A stretch of DNA of 64,000 bases from Acanthochlamys bracteata (Eukaryota; Streptophyta; Magnoliopsida; Pandanales; Velloziaceae), in the NCBI GenBank assembly GCA_019914995.1, contig CM034129.1, positions 10,719,725 to 10,783,724 on the forward strand, written 5' to 3'. Each line of letters starts with the position of its first letter. The stretch's first letter is position 1. Under the pieces are notes generated by a model. That model ran no database searches, was not told where the DNA came from, and saw only the letters and a list, made by a program, of their open reading frames with translations. Shown piece after piece: positions 47,049-58,236 of the stretch. A program made the translations under genes and the position numbers.

Positions 47049-47581
47049 ACAGGTTAGAAATCTAGATGTACATGTTTATAGTGAAAAAATGTTGACATAC
47101 CTGAGTGATAAACTACTAGGCATCTTGAACTTCTACAACAAGCTTTGTTGACTGCCTTTGTATGCATCTGTTGAGAATAATGCCATCTGTGTTTGACTAG
47201 TATGTCTTGAATTTTTGTAGCAGGCTTCACTTGCTGATATGTATGGGGGAAAGATGCAACTTCAGTAGCTTAGAAGCATGCATATAAAGACTTTGCAAGT
47301 TCAGCAGATAGTTGAAGGACCTTCAAATGCAAGGAACTTCATTTGTAATTCAAAACATAACATATACTTCATCTGTCAACATATTTAATAGTTGAACTTC
47401 ATGAAATTTTGAATTTTATCTGTAAACAGTAGACAATATGTAAGACATATATAATATCTAATTATTTATATATTAATATATATTTTTTATAAACTCGATT
47501 TGACCCAGTGGGTTAACCCAGTGACCCGCTGGTTTAACCGGTGACCCGGTGACTCGATAATATTTTCGGATCAATGACCGA

Positions 47582-47600
47582 GTTGGGTTTCACAACACTG
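47582..47600 (-). repeat. Right terminal inverted repeat of the hAT element
   Basis: Read on the minus strand it gives CAGTGTTGTGAAACCCAAC, directly followed outside by the second CTGCTAAG copy. Confidence 0.9.
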
Positions 47601-47744
47601 CTGCTAAGTTAATAAGAGCAGAATCAATTTCTAGCGTTGATTAAGATAAATTCCACGGTCAGGATCATCCCTCCCCCTATAATATATGTATAGTGAAGTT
47701 TTTAATTTAAAAAAACAAAACTTTCATCAAGCATTAGTAGCGTG

Positions 47745-49451
47745 ATGCTAAAAACAATGACGAAGTTTATAGAAACTTTAAACCATTGCACAACACTGCA
47801 TCAGCTCAAACAAATTCATGCATGCATCACAGTTTCAGGTTTTCAAAGTCAGCCATTCATCATAGGAAAATTAGTAGAAACATCTGCAATTAGATTTAAC
47901 CATCTCTACCACGCACTAGAAATCTTTAATCACACACCAATCCAATACATTAACACATTCACTTGGAATATTCTCATTAGATCACTCTCATCGTCTTCAA
48001 AACCTTATAATGCACTCCACCTGTTTGTTGAAATGCTTCACTCACCTGTTGCCGCCGGTTGTCCTGATTCCTTCACATATGCGTTTGTGTTGAAGGCGTG
48101 TGGTCGAGCACATTCCCGTGAGTCTTTGGAAGTTGTTCATGCTGTTACAGTGAAGAATGGGAGTCATGGGCATGTGTATGTTGCAAACACTGCAATTCAT
48201 GCGTATGCATTGTGCGGAGATGCTGAATCTTCTAGGAAGATGTTTGATTTGTTGTTGTGTCCAGACACTGTTGCATGGAATGCTATCATCACTGGGTATG
48301 TGCAAAATGGTTGTCCTAGTGAAGCTCTTGAGCTTTTTTGTCGGATGTGGCTAGCAAGTGTAATGCCAACCAATGTTACAGTTATTGGTGCTCTCTCAGC
48401 ATGCGGACAGGCCCGAGACCTGCAGTTTGGAATGCAGGTTCATGGGTTTGTCAGTAAATCAGCAATGATGTCACTCAGTGACATTAATCTGCGCACTGCT
48501 CTAATAGATATGTATTCAAGGTGTGGAAGCATAGAGCCAAGTAGAAGAGTGTTCGAGGAAATGAATGTGAAAGACACTGGAGTGTGGAATGCCCTTATTG
48601 GAGGTTATGTACACAATCAGCAGTTCCGCGATGCTTTGCAGTTGTTCCAAACTATGCAAGAATCTGGATTCAAGCCCGATGAGCCGACTTTAGTGAGTAC
48701 ATTGTGTGCTTGCTCACGTTTGGGCACGCTTGATGTTGGTGATACCATCCATGCATATGTGGACGAAAGGTATCCACACTATGATCCCACACTTGGTACT
48801 GCTTTGATTGAAATGTTTGCAAGATGTGGTAGCATAGAAAAATCAAAACAAGTGTTTGACAGAATATCTGTGAAGGATGCCATGGCATGGACTTCGATGA
48901 TTGGTGCATTTGCAGCCCATGGACATGCCTTCGATGCCCTTGAGATGTTTAGTCTGATGCAGAGCTCTGGTTTAAGCCCAGATAGTGTAACTTTTGTTGG
49001 AGTCTTGAGCGCTTGTAGCCATGCTGGTTTGATGGAAGAAGGTATTCAATACTTTAATTCGATGAAAGATGACTATCATATAATCCCTAGAATTGAGCAT
49101 TATGGATGCATGATTGATCTGTATAGTAGAGCTGGCCGGCTGAACGAAGCTTATGACTTCATTAGCTCAATAGCAATCAGAACAAACCCTATCATCTGGA
49201 GGACACTTCTTAGTGCTTGTCGATTGAATCTGGATGTGGAACTTGCAGAGCTTGCTGTGAGACATTTGCGCGAGCTTGGGTCTGATCACTGCAGTGACTA
49301 TGTGCTCATCTCGAACATATATGCATCAAAAGGACGGTGGGATGATGCCAGAAGGGTGAGGAAGCAGATGCAGGAGGGCCATATCAGGAAGAAGTCTGCC
49401 TTGAGCTTGATTGGGGAGAATGAAATTGCGGCAGCTGAGAGCCAATCTTAG
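47745..49451 (+). CDS. Pentatricopeptide repeat protein, PLS class, E-type without DYW
   Basis: An intronless frame of 568 residues from the ATG at 47745; the frame also opens with a GTG one codon earlier. PLS-class PPR proteins bind organelle transcripts and often specify C-to-U editing sites. The N terminus, NHCTTLHQLKQIHACITVSG, is the usual start of this family. PPR motifs follow in P, L and S spacing: WNILIRSL, KACGRAHSRESLEVVHA, WNAIITGYVQNG, TALIDMYSRCGSIEPS, WNALIGGYVHN, TALIEMFARCGSIEKS, WTSMIGAFAAHG, GVLSACSHAGLMEEG. The C-terminal E region runs from about residue 462 (NPIIWRTLLSACR) through YVLISNIYASKGRWDDARRVRKQM. The protein stops soon after KKSALSLIGENE and lacks E+ and DYW domains, so any editing would need a partner. 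Organelle targeting is not evident by eye. The hAT element ends only 144 bp upstream of the ATG. Confidence 0.93.
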   Translation: MLKTMTKFIETLNHCTTLHQLKQIHACITVSGFQSQPFIIGKLVETSAIRFNHLYHALEIFNHTPIQYINTFTWNILIRSLSSSSKPYNALHLFVEMLHSPVAAGCPDSFTYAFVLKACGRAHSRESLEVVHAVTVKNGSHGHVYVANTAIHAYALCGDAESSRKMFDLLLCPDTVAWNAIITGYVQNGCPSEALELFCRMWLASVMPTNVTVIGALSACGQARDLQFGMQVHGFVSKSAMMSLSDINLRTALIDMYSRCGSIEPSRRVFEEMNVKDTGVWNALIGGYVHNQQFRDALQLFQTMQESGFKPDEPTLVSTLCACSRLGTLDVGDTIHAYVDERYPHYDPTLGTALIEMFARCGSIEKSKQVFDRISVKDAMAWTSMIGAFAAHGHAFDALEMFSLMQSSGLSPDSVTFVGVLSACSHAGLMEEGIQYFNSMKDDYHIIPRIEHYGCMIDLYSRAGRLNEAYDFISSIAIRTNPIIWRTLLSACRLNLDVELAELAVRHLRELGSDHCSDYVLISNIYASKGRWDDARRVRKQMQEGHIRKKSALSLIGENEIAAAESQS

Positions 49452-50387
49452 CAGCTAGACCTACTGCATAACTTGGTACTCCCATTTGACACACAGGTCC
49501 AGAAGCAGCTATGGATCATCGACTTTTTTTCTGAGATTGATTTCTTTACAAGTGAGTAGAGACCTAAAAGTACAGCTGAAAAGCCAGAACAGCAAGCATG
49601 AAGAAGCATCTCCATAATGCAACAGCTACCAGGGTCTTCCTTGTCAGGTATGTTCAGCACAACTTCCAGAAATGCTGCAAGTTTTACTAGATCAATATAC
49701 CTGCTGTTTCCCTTTTTCAAACGATTCTGTTATTATTTTGCTTTTAGAGCATTCATTGCTTTTTCCTTTGAGTAAGTTTAGAGCAATGCTAGTTCTTACG
49801 TTTCTTTAATACATCAATTAAGTGCTCCAAGTTTTGCATCACCTAGAACTCGTCAAGCAGAGAGAACTCTTTATTTTTGGAGAATTGTACAGAAAACCGA
49901 GATCAATGAACATGAAAGAGTCTCAAGTAGAGATAGTACATAGATGAGCTCGATAATTATATCACTGTATCTTTTATATTTAGTCTATACTACTTCATTT
50001 TGATGCACTTCTCGATAGCTTTCGTTAAAAGTGAAGTGGTGGAAAAGAAAACATAAGCAAAGATGATCAGAGCATAGACTTGATACTGGTAATACATACA
50101 TGAACTAGGAAGATATTAGCTTGCCTAATATTGCAAACTGATTACAATAAGTGACATCAGAAACTAATGCCTTTTATTTGTAAAACCAATGTCTGTGAAT
50201 GCCATCATTCTCCATGTTACTTGTTAAACTTGAACTAGGAACTACTTCTTTTCCCCTTTCAAACTTTTTCGGAGAAGGGTTTTAAGTTTGATTTGCACAA
50301 GTTCAGAAACAAACCACAGGACAACCAGGAAGAAACTTTATTCACCTTACTATGAGAAACCAATGATTCACGTAGTGTAGCTTCTAT
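49452..50387. other. Convergent 3' region between PPR and BXL genes
   Basis: No gene seen. It contains the 3' flanks of both genes. Short antisense frames overlap the PPR 3' end but have no recognisable domain. Confidence 0.5.
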
Positions 50388-53300
50388 TCAAGCCATCATG
50401 TTGACCTGGTATTCACTGTCACCTATTACCAAGGAATGAGAACCCTCATCCAGTACCTTCATGCCACTCAAATCAGTTCTAGTAAAATGCTCGCAAGGAT
50501 TCAAGGTAAATCCAACTTCAGTTTTTTTGCCTGCATCAAGGTGCACACTCTCAAAACCTACCAGCTGCTTTGTTGGCATTCCACTTATGCGATCTGTCCT
50601 TTGTAAAAAGAGCAGGACTGAGTGTCGACCTGCCATTGGCCCATGATTCTGAACTGCAACAATGATAGGAAACTTCAGCTTCTCACAGGCTTCAGAACCC
50701 ATTTTTGTGAGATCATAGCTAGCAGTGCCAGCAATTTTGGCAGGCTGGAAGTTTATGGATTGATTGAAGTAGATTGCATTTGTAGTTTGGTGTTGGAATT
50801 TGTAGGAATAGGTGGAGTAGCTGAGACCATATCCAAACTTGAAAACAGTTTTTCCCTGGTAGAACCTGTAGGTCCGACCTGGATATCCAGATGCAGGATC
50901 AGCTCTCATTCTCATGTCTGTCATCGGCACCCTGGTGAACTCCTGGGGATACCATGTGATAGGCAATTTACCACCTGCATAAGAGGAAGAAGTTACATAA
51001 ATGGCAGTACAGACGTGAAGAGGACTTTGTGATGCGAGTAATCGGTGATTCCAGCTATTAGATGAATCATGTGGAGAATTCTTGAAATGTTATCAAGTTT
51101 ACTCGATACAATACCATGACTTTTTTCTTCTTTGAGTAATTTTAGATTAATAGAAGTCAAGAGTCTCAGCAAGTTCTGACCTGGGTTATGCTCTCCAAAC
51201 AGAACCTGTGCAATTGCTGATCCACCAGCTTCACCTGGATAACCTGCCCACAAGATTGCTCCAATCTTAGGGTCATACTTAGCAAATGTGATATCAACTG
51301 GACCACCACAAAGGAGCACCAAGATGATTGATCTTCTTGCTGCTTTGGCAACACTGCTTATCAGTGACTGTTGCATTCCAGGAAGGACTAGATTCACTCT
51401 ATCAAGCTCCTCCTTCTCTTGTGTCTGATCTAATCCCATGAACATGACCACGTAGTCAACTGAGCTGGCTATCTGAGTTGCTTCTGCTATTGAAGCATAA
51501 CTGCAAGCAATGTCTGGGCACCCAGATAAGTACCTAATGTTTCTAACATAGCTCTGCAAAACCTGCAATGGAGTGGTGGTTGTGCACGGAGGTCCATAGT
51601 AGTTTCCTAGCAGCTTTGTGAAATTATTTGCATTCGGGCCAAACACACCTAATGATGCAACTTTTGATCGAGAAAGAGGGAGGAGGCTGCCACTGTTCTT
51701 GAGAAGGACAATGCCTTCACGGGCTGCTTCAAGTGCAAGATTCTTGTGCTCAGGAGTACAGACTTGGTTTGGCATGATACTGCCATAGAGATGGTTGGTG
51801 GGATTGCCATCAAAGAGGCCTAGCCTTATTCTTACTGAGAATAGATTGTGGAGGGCTCGGTTTATATCATTCTCTGAGAGTTTCCCTTCTTGAACGGCTG
51901 CTGCTGTATTCTTCTGCACGTATCCGCCACAATTAACATCCATTCCTGAAGAAGACATCAAACTACATTAGCACATTTCACAGAGAATCTTATAGCCAAA
52001 TGAGACAGCGAAGTACAAGTATTTATTCAGTGAACATTTTTTTGGTGAACAGTTTGCTGGATTGCTTTCTTACCAGCTTTCAGGACATCAGCAACGGCAT
52101 CCTCTGGTGTTTTGGCATACCCTTGAGCATCGTGGATGATTGAAACCGCATCACAATCAGATGTTATGTAGCTGGTCATCATCAACAAATGAGTTTGTAT
52201 TCAGTGAATTTTCTCTTTTACAGTTAAAATTTTGTTAGATCGTAGTATCTCTATTCAAGTAGAACAAATCAACATCTTAACATTAATAATTTGGTACAAG
52301 AAGTTAGAAACCATTTCTCTTATTGTGGAATGCAAGAAAGAAAGCCATGAAAGCAACTTCAAAGGCTATCTTCATTCCCACCTAAGATCATTCTGGTTGA
52401 ACAAACACAAACATCAGTCGCTAGGTAGGCCAACCAGTGATCACAACTCACAAACCATCACTAGTTGTTACTTGAAAATTTATCATAGAAACACCAACTT
52501 ACCCATAGAAGCCCCAGGACTCTCTTGCAGTTCTAGATAGCAGATTGTAGTCGGCACATGTTGGAACACCATTAACCCGATTGTAAGAGCACATGATACC
52601 GCTGGCATGGCCATCTTCCACGCAGCTCTTGAATGGCGGCTGGTATGTGTCTGTCAAATCTTGCAGGCTCACCTTTAAAAGAACAAGACAAATAATCGAA
52701 TACTAGAACTTGAATAGAAAAGCTTTGAGCATTGTGGCATAGACAATTACTCTTGCATCAAAGACGTATCGAGTGTGTCCTTGCCAATTGTCCATGTCAT
52801 AGGCAGTGAAGTGCTTGCAGCATGCCGACGCCCTGAGCATCGGCGAACGAGCACCCTGGTGAGTATCACCTTGCAATCCTCTAACATATGAAACTGCATA
52901 CTTGCTAATGGTTGCCGGATCTTCACCGGGAGTTTCTTGCCCTCTCCCCCACCTAGGATCTCTGAACACATTTATGTTGGGTGCCCAGAACGTCAATCCT
53001 TCTGCTTGCCCTGCATTGTACACCGCCCTCGCTTCGATTCCTATGGCCTTTCCTTCCACGAAAAGACCAAGCATTTAAACATCACCATTAATGCGAGTGC
53101 ACAGAGAGAGGGAGGACCTTGGAATTTTCTAAAGTCCCATTAAACGAAACAAAGAAACAAAAATTTCAAACTGGACTTTGAAATTATACCCACCTCGCCG
53201 ATGCGGTACCAGAGTAACGGATTGAAAGAAGCAGCGGTGAGGATGACTTGTGGGAAGCTTGTTGCGGCGTAAATGGGGCCGTCGAAGTGAATACCTTTAC

Positions 53301-53610
53301 CAGAATTCGATACACCGTGAAGTGACTCAGACCACCATTTATAACCAGGAATACCAAGTCTTGGAATCGGCGGCGCAACATCGCCAAGTTGAGAAATTTT
53401 TTCAGATAAAGAAAGCCGCGAGACAATGTCGTCGGCTCTCTGGCTTACCGGCAACCGTGTGTTGCAGAAGCCGTAAGTAGTCGTGGAAGGATTAGAAGGG
53501 TCACAAGAGTATGGAGGGATTGAAGAGCAGAGTGAAGGAACGAGGCAAAAGAGAATGAAGATAAGAAAAGTTTCGCTTGTGCTTGTGCTCATTCTTCTCC
53601 TCTGTTTCAT
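50388..53610 (-). CDS. Beta-D-xylosidase / alpha-L-arabinofuranosidase (GH3, BXL family)
   Basis: Six exons: 53610-53194, 53047-52751, 52672-52503, 52171-52074, 51945-51181 and 50974-50388, giving 777 residues. BXL enzymes release xylose or arabinose from xylans and arabinans in the cell wall. A signal peptide ([17 protein letters not shown]) is preceded by two possible starts, MKQRRRMS (53610) or MSTSTSET (53592). The GH3 N-terminal barrel has [46 protein letters not shown] and the nucleophile region [10 protein letters not shown] (Asp). The GH3 C-terminal domain has [25 protein letters not shown] and [20 protein letters not shown]. The fibronectin-III-like domain ends [13 protein letters not shown]. 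The exon 2 acceptor (GGAAAG/GCC) is purine-rich but fits the frame. Closest by eye to the BXL6/BXL7 group; substrate preference is not readable. Confidence 0.94.
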
Positions 53611-53765
53611 TCTTCCTACTCCTAGTGTAGAGAAACAGAGTGAAAAACTGAAGCATGGAATGAAAAGATAGAAATATAAAATAAAAAAAAAAACTCACGG
53701 AATGATGATTTGTTTATTATTATGTTTAGAGAATGGTAAAGTTTAAGATTATTAGATGAATTAGG

Positions 53766-53985
53766 GTTGGGGTAGCTTATTTTTTAAATTTTTATTTTAT
53801 ATTTTTCGATAAAGTTTTTAAAATATTTTATAAAAATTTTAAAAGTTTTTAATATTACAAAAAAATTTATGTTATAAAATGTTTTTACTAGTTATTTTTA
53901 TTATTCTTTGAAATAAAAAAATTAGAGTTATTTAAAAAAAATTTTTAATTTTTTTTTTAATAAGCATTCTTCAATATTTTCTACA
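53766..53985 (+). repeat. AT-rich dispersed repeat copy
   Basis: Begins near GGTAGCTTATTTTTTAAATT and ends near AATAAGCATTCTTCAATAT. Opposite ends carry AGCTTATT and AATAAGC, again suggesting an imperfect inverted-repeat structure. Confidence 0.5.
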
Positions 53986-54545
53986 TATTTATAAAATGCA
54001 CAAGTTTCCATATATAAATATAAGAGGACAAAAGATTTGCAGTTGATGTTGGTGAATGGACCAGTGGGCTCGCTCCTCAATTGCCGCATGCCATGCTTCA
54101 GAAACTTTTTTTGTTATAATAATTTTGTCGAGATTATAAATAATACTAGGCAGTTGTTAATATTGTTTGTTAAGAATTAAGGGTATATTTTTCTCAACTT
54201 TTTTATTCTTTATTATTTTAATTTTTATATTTTAAATAAATTTTATTATTGAAGATTTATTTGGTAAGCTAAAAAATAAAATTTCTTTTTAGAAAAAATA
54301 AAATATTTTTTGCTTTAAAAAAGTTATTTTTCAAAATTAGTCCCATATGTCCCATAAAAAATATTTATTAAAATAAAATCAGTGGAACTATTGACTCGGC
54401 AGGTTGATCCGTTTGGCCGATTCAATTCGAAAATCATCGATCAGGAAAGCTTTTCAAATTAATGTTCGGTTCAATTCTAACGACTATAGTTTTTTGATGG
54501 AGAAAGAAAACGACTTGGGGTATTTGGGAGGACTTGGACTAGTTT

Positions 54546-54790
54546 ACCCGTTTGGTTGAGCGTATTTCATAACCAATTTTTTAATTTTTAATTATATATT
54601 TTTTAAGATATATTTTATAAATATTTAAAAATTTTATTTAAAATTTTAAAAATATAAAAAAGTTTACGTAATGAAATATTTTTATTGTATATTTATTTTT
54701 TTAAAAAATAAAAAAATAAGCTTATTTAAAAAGAAAACAAAAATATTCTTAATTTAAAAAAAAATTTTATTTTATAAACACTCTCATGAG
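54546..54790 (+). repeat. AT-rich dispersed repeat, plus-orientation copy
   Basis: Starts CCCGTTTGGTTGAGCGTATT, contains AGATATATTTTATAAATATT and TTTACGTAATGAAATATTTT, and ends TTTTATTTTATAAACACTC. It matches the 19311 copy in order and spacing. Confidence 0.6.
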
Positions 54791-55412
54791 ACCACTTAAT
54801 AATGTTGAACTTTTTAGTTTTTCAATAATTATTTTTATAGCATTTAAATTTTTTAAAATTTAGAAAATAAAACAAAATATGTGTTTATAAAAGTTTATAT
54901 TCTAAATTTTATTATTTTTCAAGATAGAAAAATAAATTTGTTTTTAAAAAAAACTTTTTTATTTTAACAATCCTTGATAAAGATTGTTGCTAAGAATGGC
55001 ATGGTAAGTTTTATCAAGAGACATTCATATGAAGAAAATTGTTAGAAAGTGGCTTGAGAAGTATGCACAGATAAAGATTTGTAATTATCTTTGCAATCTT
55101 TGTTCTGATCTGATCTGTAAAATAAACATATAATAAATAGTACATCACCCCCTGATTGCATTATTGTTCATAATAATAGAGGACAACATATGCGCCGCTT
55201 GGCAAAGCGTTATGAAATTTTTTTTTTATCAATTTTATATTTTCTTTTTATAATATTTTATAAAATATATTTAAATTTTTTAGAAATATAAACAATTTTA
55301 TTTTATTTATATTATTTTATAAATCAAAATATTAAAATTTATTATTAAAATAAAGGAAAACTTTTTTTTAACAAAATTTTTGAAACACTTGTGATGAGCT
55401 GTAGGATTGCAG

Positions 55413-55582
55413 GACACGTCTGGAAATATTTATAAAATAAAATTTTTCTAAATAAATAATTTTTTTATTTAAAAAAATAAAAATATATAATAAAAAAATT
55501 TTACTAAATAAAATTTTTTATATTTTTAAAAATATATTCAAAAATATTTTTTTGATAAGCTAAACTAAACCAGACCGAGAGT
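55413..55582 (-). repeat. AT-rich dispersed repeat, minus-orientation copy
   Basis: The right edge on the minus strand reads CGGTCTGGTTTAGTTTAGC, similar to the GTTTGGTTCAGC start of plus copies. The left edge has ATTTATAAAATAAAATTTTT. Confidence 0.5.
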
Positions 55583-57300
55583 TTTTCTCTTTTCAACCAG
55601 ATAACATTGTACACAAGGGCCTCGCAAAAGCATTAATAAGCTGGTTTTCGGAATTATTTAAAAGTGATTATATTAAAAGAATTTATATTAAATTTTTTTA
55701 ATTTTTAAATAAATAAATATTATATATAATTTTATATTGTTTAATTTGTTTATATTTTTGAAAGTTTTAATAAAATCTTAAAATATTTATTAAAAAATAA
55801 AATAAAAATGAAATCTGCATATTAGTTAATATTTCTTCAAAACTTTTAGTTTGTTATTATTTTTAATAAAAATTTCTTTAGTCTAAACTTTCGAGCAACC
55901 CTTGTGTTTCTGATCTTGCTAATGCTCAGAAAACATGGAACATGTTTCCCTCTTGATTCTTTTTCTTATGGTCATAGAAAACATGGAACAAGTTTTTGAC
56001 CAAAAAAATTGAATTTAATTTTTAAATTTATTTTATTTTATAAGTAAATTAGGAATGAAAAATTTTGTGAAAAAAGTGAGTGATCTGTTATTAAGATATG
56101 GAAAATGATCTTTGTGGTCTTCGTTACAAGAAACATGAAAATAGATAAGATTGTTGGCTGACTTTTAGCAAGATGTTGTAGATAATAAATTCTTCATGAT
56201 CTTGGGACGCATGCAATTTCATTAGAGATTTTTCTGAAATTGAAATATAAAAAATAAATATTAAAATATTTTTTTCATTCTTATAACTTATTTTTTTTAT
56301 TAAAAAGTTATTTTTGGTTCATTTTTAGCTAAAAAAAAATATAAATTAAACTTACTTCTAATAATATTATGTAGTAACTCAATTTATAATAATTTACTTT
56401 CAATCTAAGGACGTGTTTAACATTTGAAACTCCGGTCTTTTCGTCACAATTAGAGTTGCGAAAAATTTGTATATTTTATTTACATAAAAATTAAAAACTC
56501 CAGTTTTACACATATAATTTCAGTTTTTTATTTATATATTTTATAATATAATTATATTTTTAATATTTAATTTATTTTACAAAATAATTAAAATATAAAA
56601 ATTGAACAATATTTCTAGCTTATTTTTTAAAAAACTTTAATTCATATTTTTTAATTACAGATATTTGAAACACGTTCTAAAATAATACAATTTTAAACTG
56701 CATAGTATTTGTGTATCTGTTTCTTCTTTGAATCTTGAAAATAAATTCCTAAGAAATTGCAATGTACATTAATTTGGGCTTTATTAAGAGTCAATCAGGT
56801 CCAGTTCAATGTGTTGAAGCCCATATACGGAAAGAATCATGTTTTGTTTTTTTTTGCCACTGTTAGTGTTAATACATGGAATCTCTGACAAAATTCTAAT
56901 TTTTTCAAGATTTTAATGCTGCCGGAATGCTTGAAAGAGAGATAAAATCTTCTGAAGAAGATACAAGCTTTCGTGTTTTAATCATTGCAAAAGCATATCT
57001 TTAACTTCTTTTGTTATTATGTTGTGAAATCTGTAGTTCAAGAAAGAAACACCTCTGATGATTACAAAATAATTTCTTTCAAGAATATTTTGTTAAATAA
57101 TAAGATTAGAAGTCTGAAGGATCCTTGTTTTTAAGAATGATTGGATATAATATAGAGAAATTAAATTTTGATGATTTTTTAAACCCAAAATTTTATACTC
57201 TAAACCCAAAATTTGGCCTTTATGTTTTGATCATTACTCTGACAGTATAATCTTTCTCATCTCAGGTGCCTTAAATTTTCTTTCTGAAAAAGAGTTAAAA

Positions 57301-58236
57301 ACAACTGTAATGTTCATATTTGAAGCAAATATCGTTTTCAAAATTTTAAAGATTGCATCTTTGCTGTTTTCTGTTTTTGTGTGCTTAGGCAAAAACTGTT
57401 TAAACTTTTTGAACGAAAATTTAACAGAAGTGAATGCTTACCCGCTTTGCTATAGAGAGAGCAAGTCGATGTTCGCTCTGTTCTGTACAACCTTTGCAAA
57501 ATTCGAGGTTTTCTCTCTTTTCATTCTTGTCTTGTTTCTCTCCACTCGTTCTCTCTCTCCAACGGCTCACCGCAACACCACCTTTGGCGCCCCCCCCCCC
57601 CCTTTTTGTTGTTGTTGTTGTTGCTGCTGCTGCTTTGCGTTTCACAACCTTCCTTTCTTCACCATTCTTGTGATCTTTGCTAACTTTGATCAAATTGTTA
57701 GTGGGTTTAGTTTTGTCTGTGGAGGGATAATGGATGCTTTTCTAAGAAATAGTTGGTGAGTTTGAGTCCAGTAAGATCTAATCGTTTGAGCTGTTTTCTA
57801 AATCTCAGTTGATTCTGCTCGTGGGTTAGGGTGCAAAACCACAACCAGGTAAAAATCTTGAAGGACAGATTCAACTCTGCGAAGGAAAAAGTTGAGTTCT
57901 TGAATGCAAAATTTTCATCTTTTGTGCTTTTCACAGAAGCATCTCGTCTTTTGGGATTTATCTGGAGTCAAGGGTTTAAGGGTGGAATACCACAACTAGG
58001 CCACGACCAAGTGAACTATGGAACAAAGAAGATGAGCATTTTGGAGCAAAATTCCATTTCTTTTCTTTTGTTCTTTTAATCCTGTGCTCTGAAGTGTTTC
58101 TTCTTGAACGTACAGAGAGCTTTTGATTCTTGTTCTAATCATTCTGTGATTTCAGTTTCACTGGAAAGCTAAGCTTTTAATCTTTCTGTGTGTGACTTTT
58201 AATCTGAAGAATCCTGTCACTGCAAAGTGGTGTTCC
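57301..58236 (+). other. Leader region of the DUF630/632 gene with 5' UTR intron
   Basis: A likely leader intron runs from 57756 (TTG/GTGAGT) to 58155 (TTTCAG), placing the first exon upstream of 57755. Frames in this stretch are low-complexity and not called. Confidence 0.55.
57590..57634 (+). repeat. Poly-C, (TTG)n and (CTG)n tract
   Basis: A run of 13 C at 57590-57602 is followed by T5, about six GTT/TTG units and several CTG units, in the probable first leader exon of the DUF630/632 gene. Confidence 0.9.

Larger units (their letters stand above)
45701..47608. mobile_element. Non-autonomous hAT element with captured RPT5 gene fragments (Pack-hAT)
   Basis: An 1892-bp element (45709-47600) flanked by an exact 8-bp target duplication CTGCTAAG (45701-45708 and 47601-47608), the hAT hallmark. 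Terminal inverted repeats: the left reads CAGTGTTTTAAAACCCAAC, the right (complement) CAGTGTTGTGAAACCCAAC, 17 of 19 identical. A 15-bp motif ACCGGTGACCCGGTG occurs near both ends in direct orientation (about 45851 and 47537). Inside are a frame with a BED zinc finger like those of plant hAT transposases (46193-46495) and two exon pieces of a 26S proteasome RPT5 gene (about 46657-46841 and 46982-47048) with intron boundaries. No hAT catalytic or dimerisation domain was found, so movement would need a transposase from elsewhere. Confidence 0.9.
53700..57300. other. Gene-free AT-rich DNA with repeat copies
   Basis: About 3.6 kb between the divergently read BXL and DUF630/632 genes. It carries several AT-rich dispersed repeat copies (53766-53985, 54546-54790, 55413-55582 and weaker ones near 54180, 54810, 55200 and 55650) and no supported gene. 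Confidence 0.5.

Noticed and set aside
57310-57759. 149-codon plus-strand frame upstream of the DUF630/632 gene
   Set aside because: Driven by low-complexity poly-C and TTG repeats and ends at a likely leader exon; no conserved domain.
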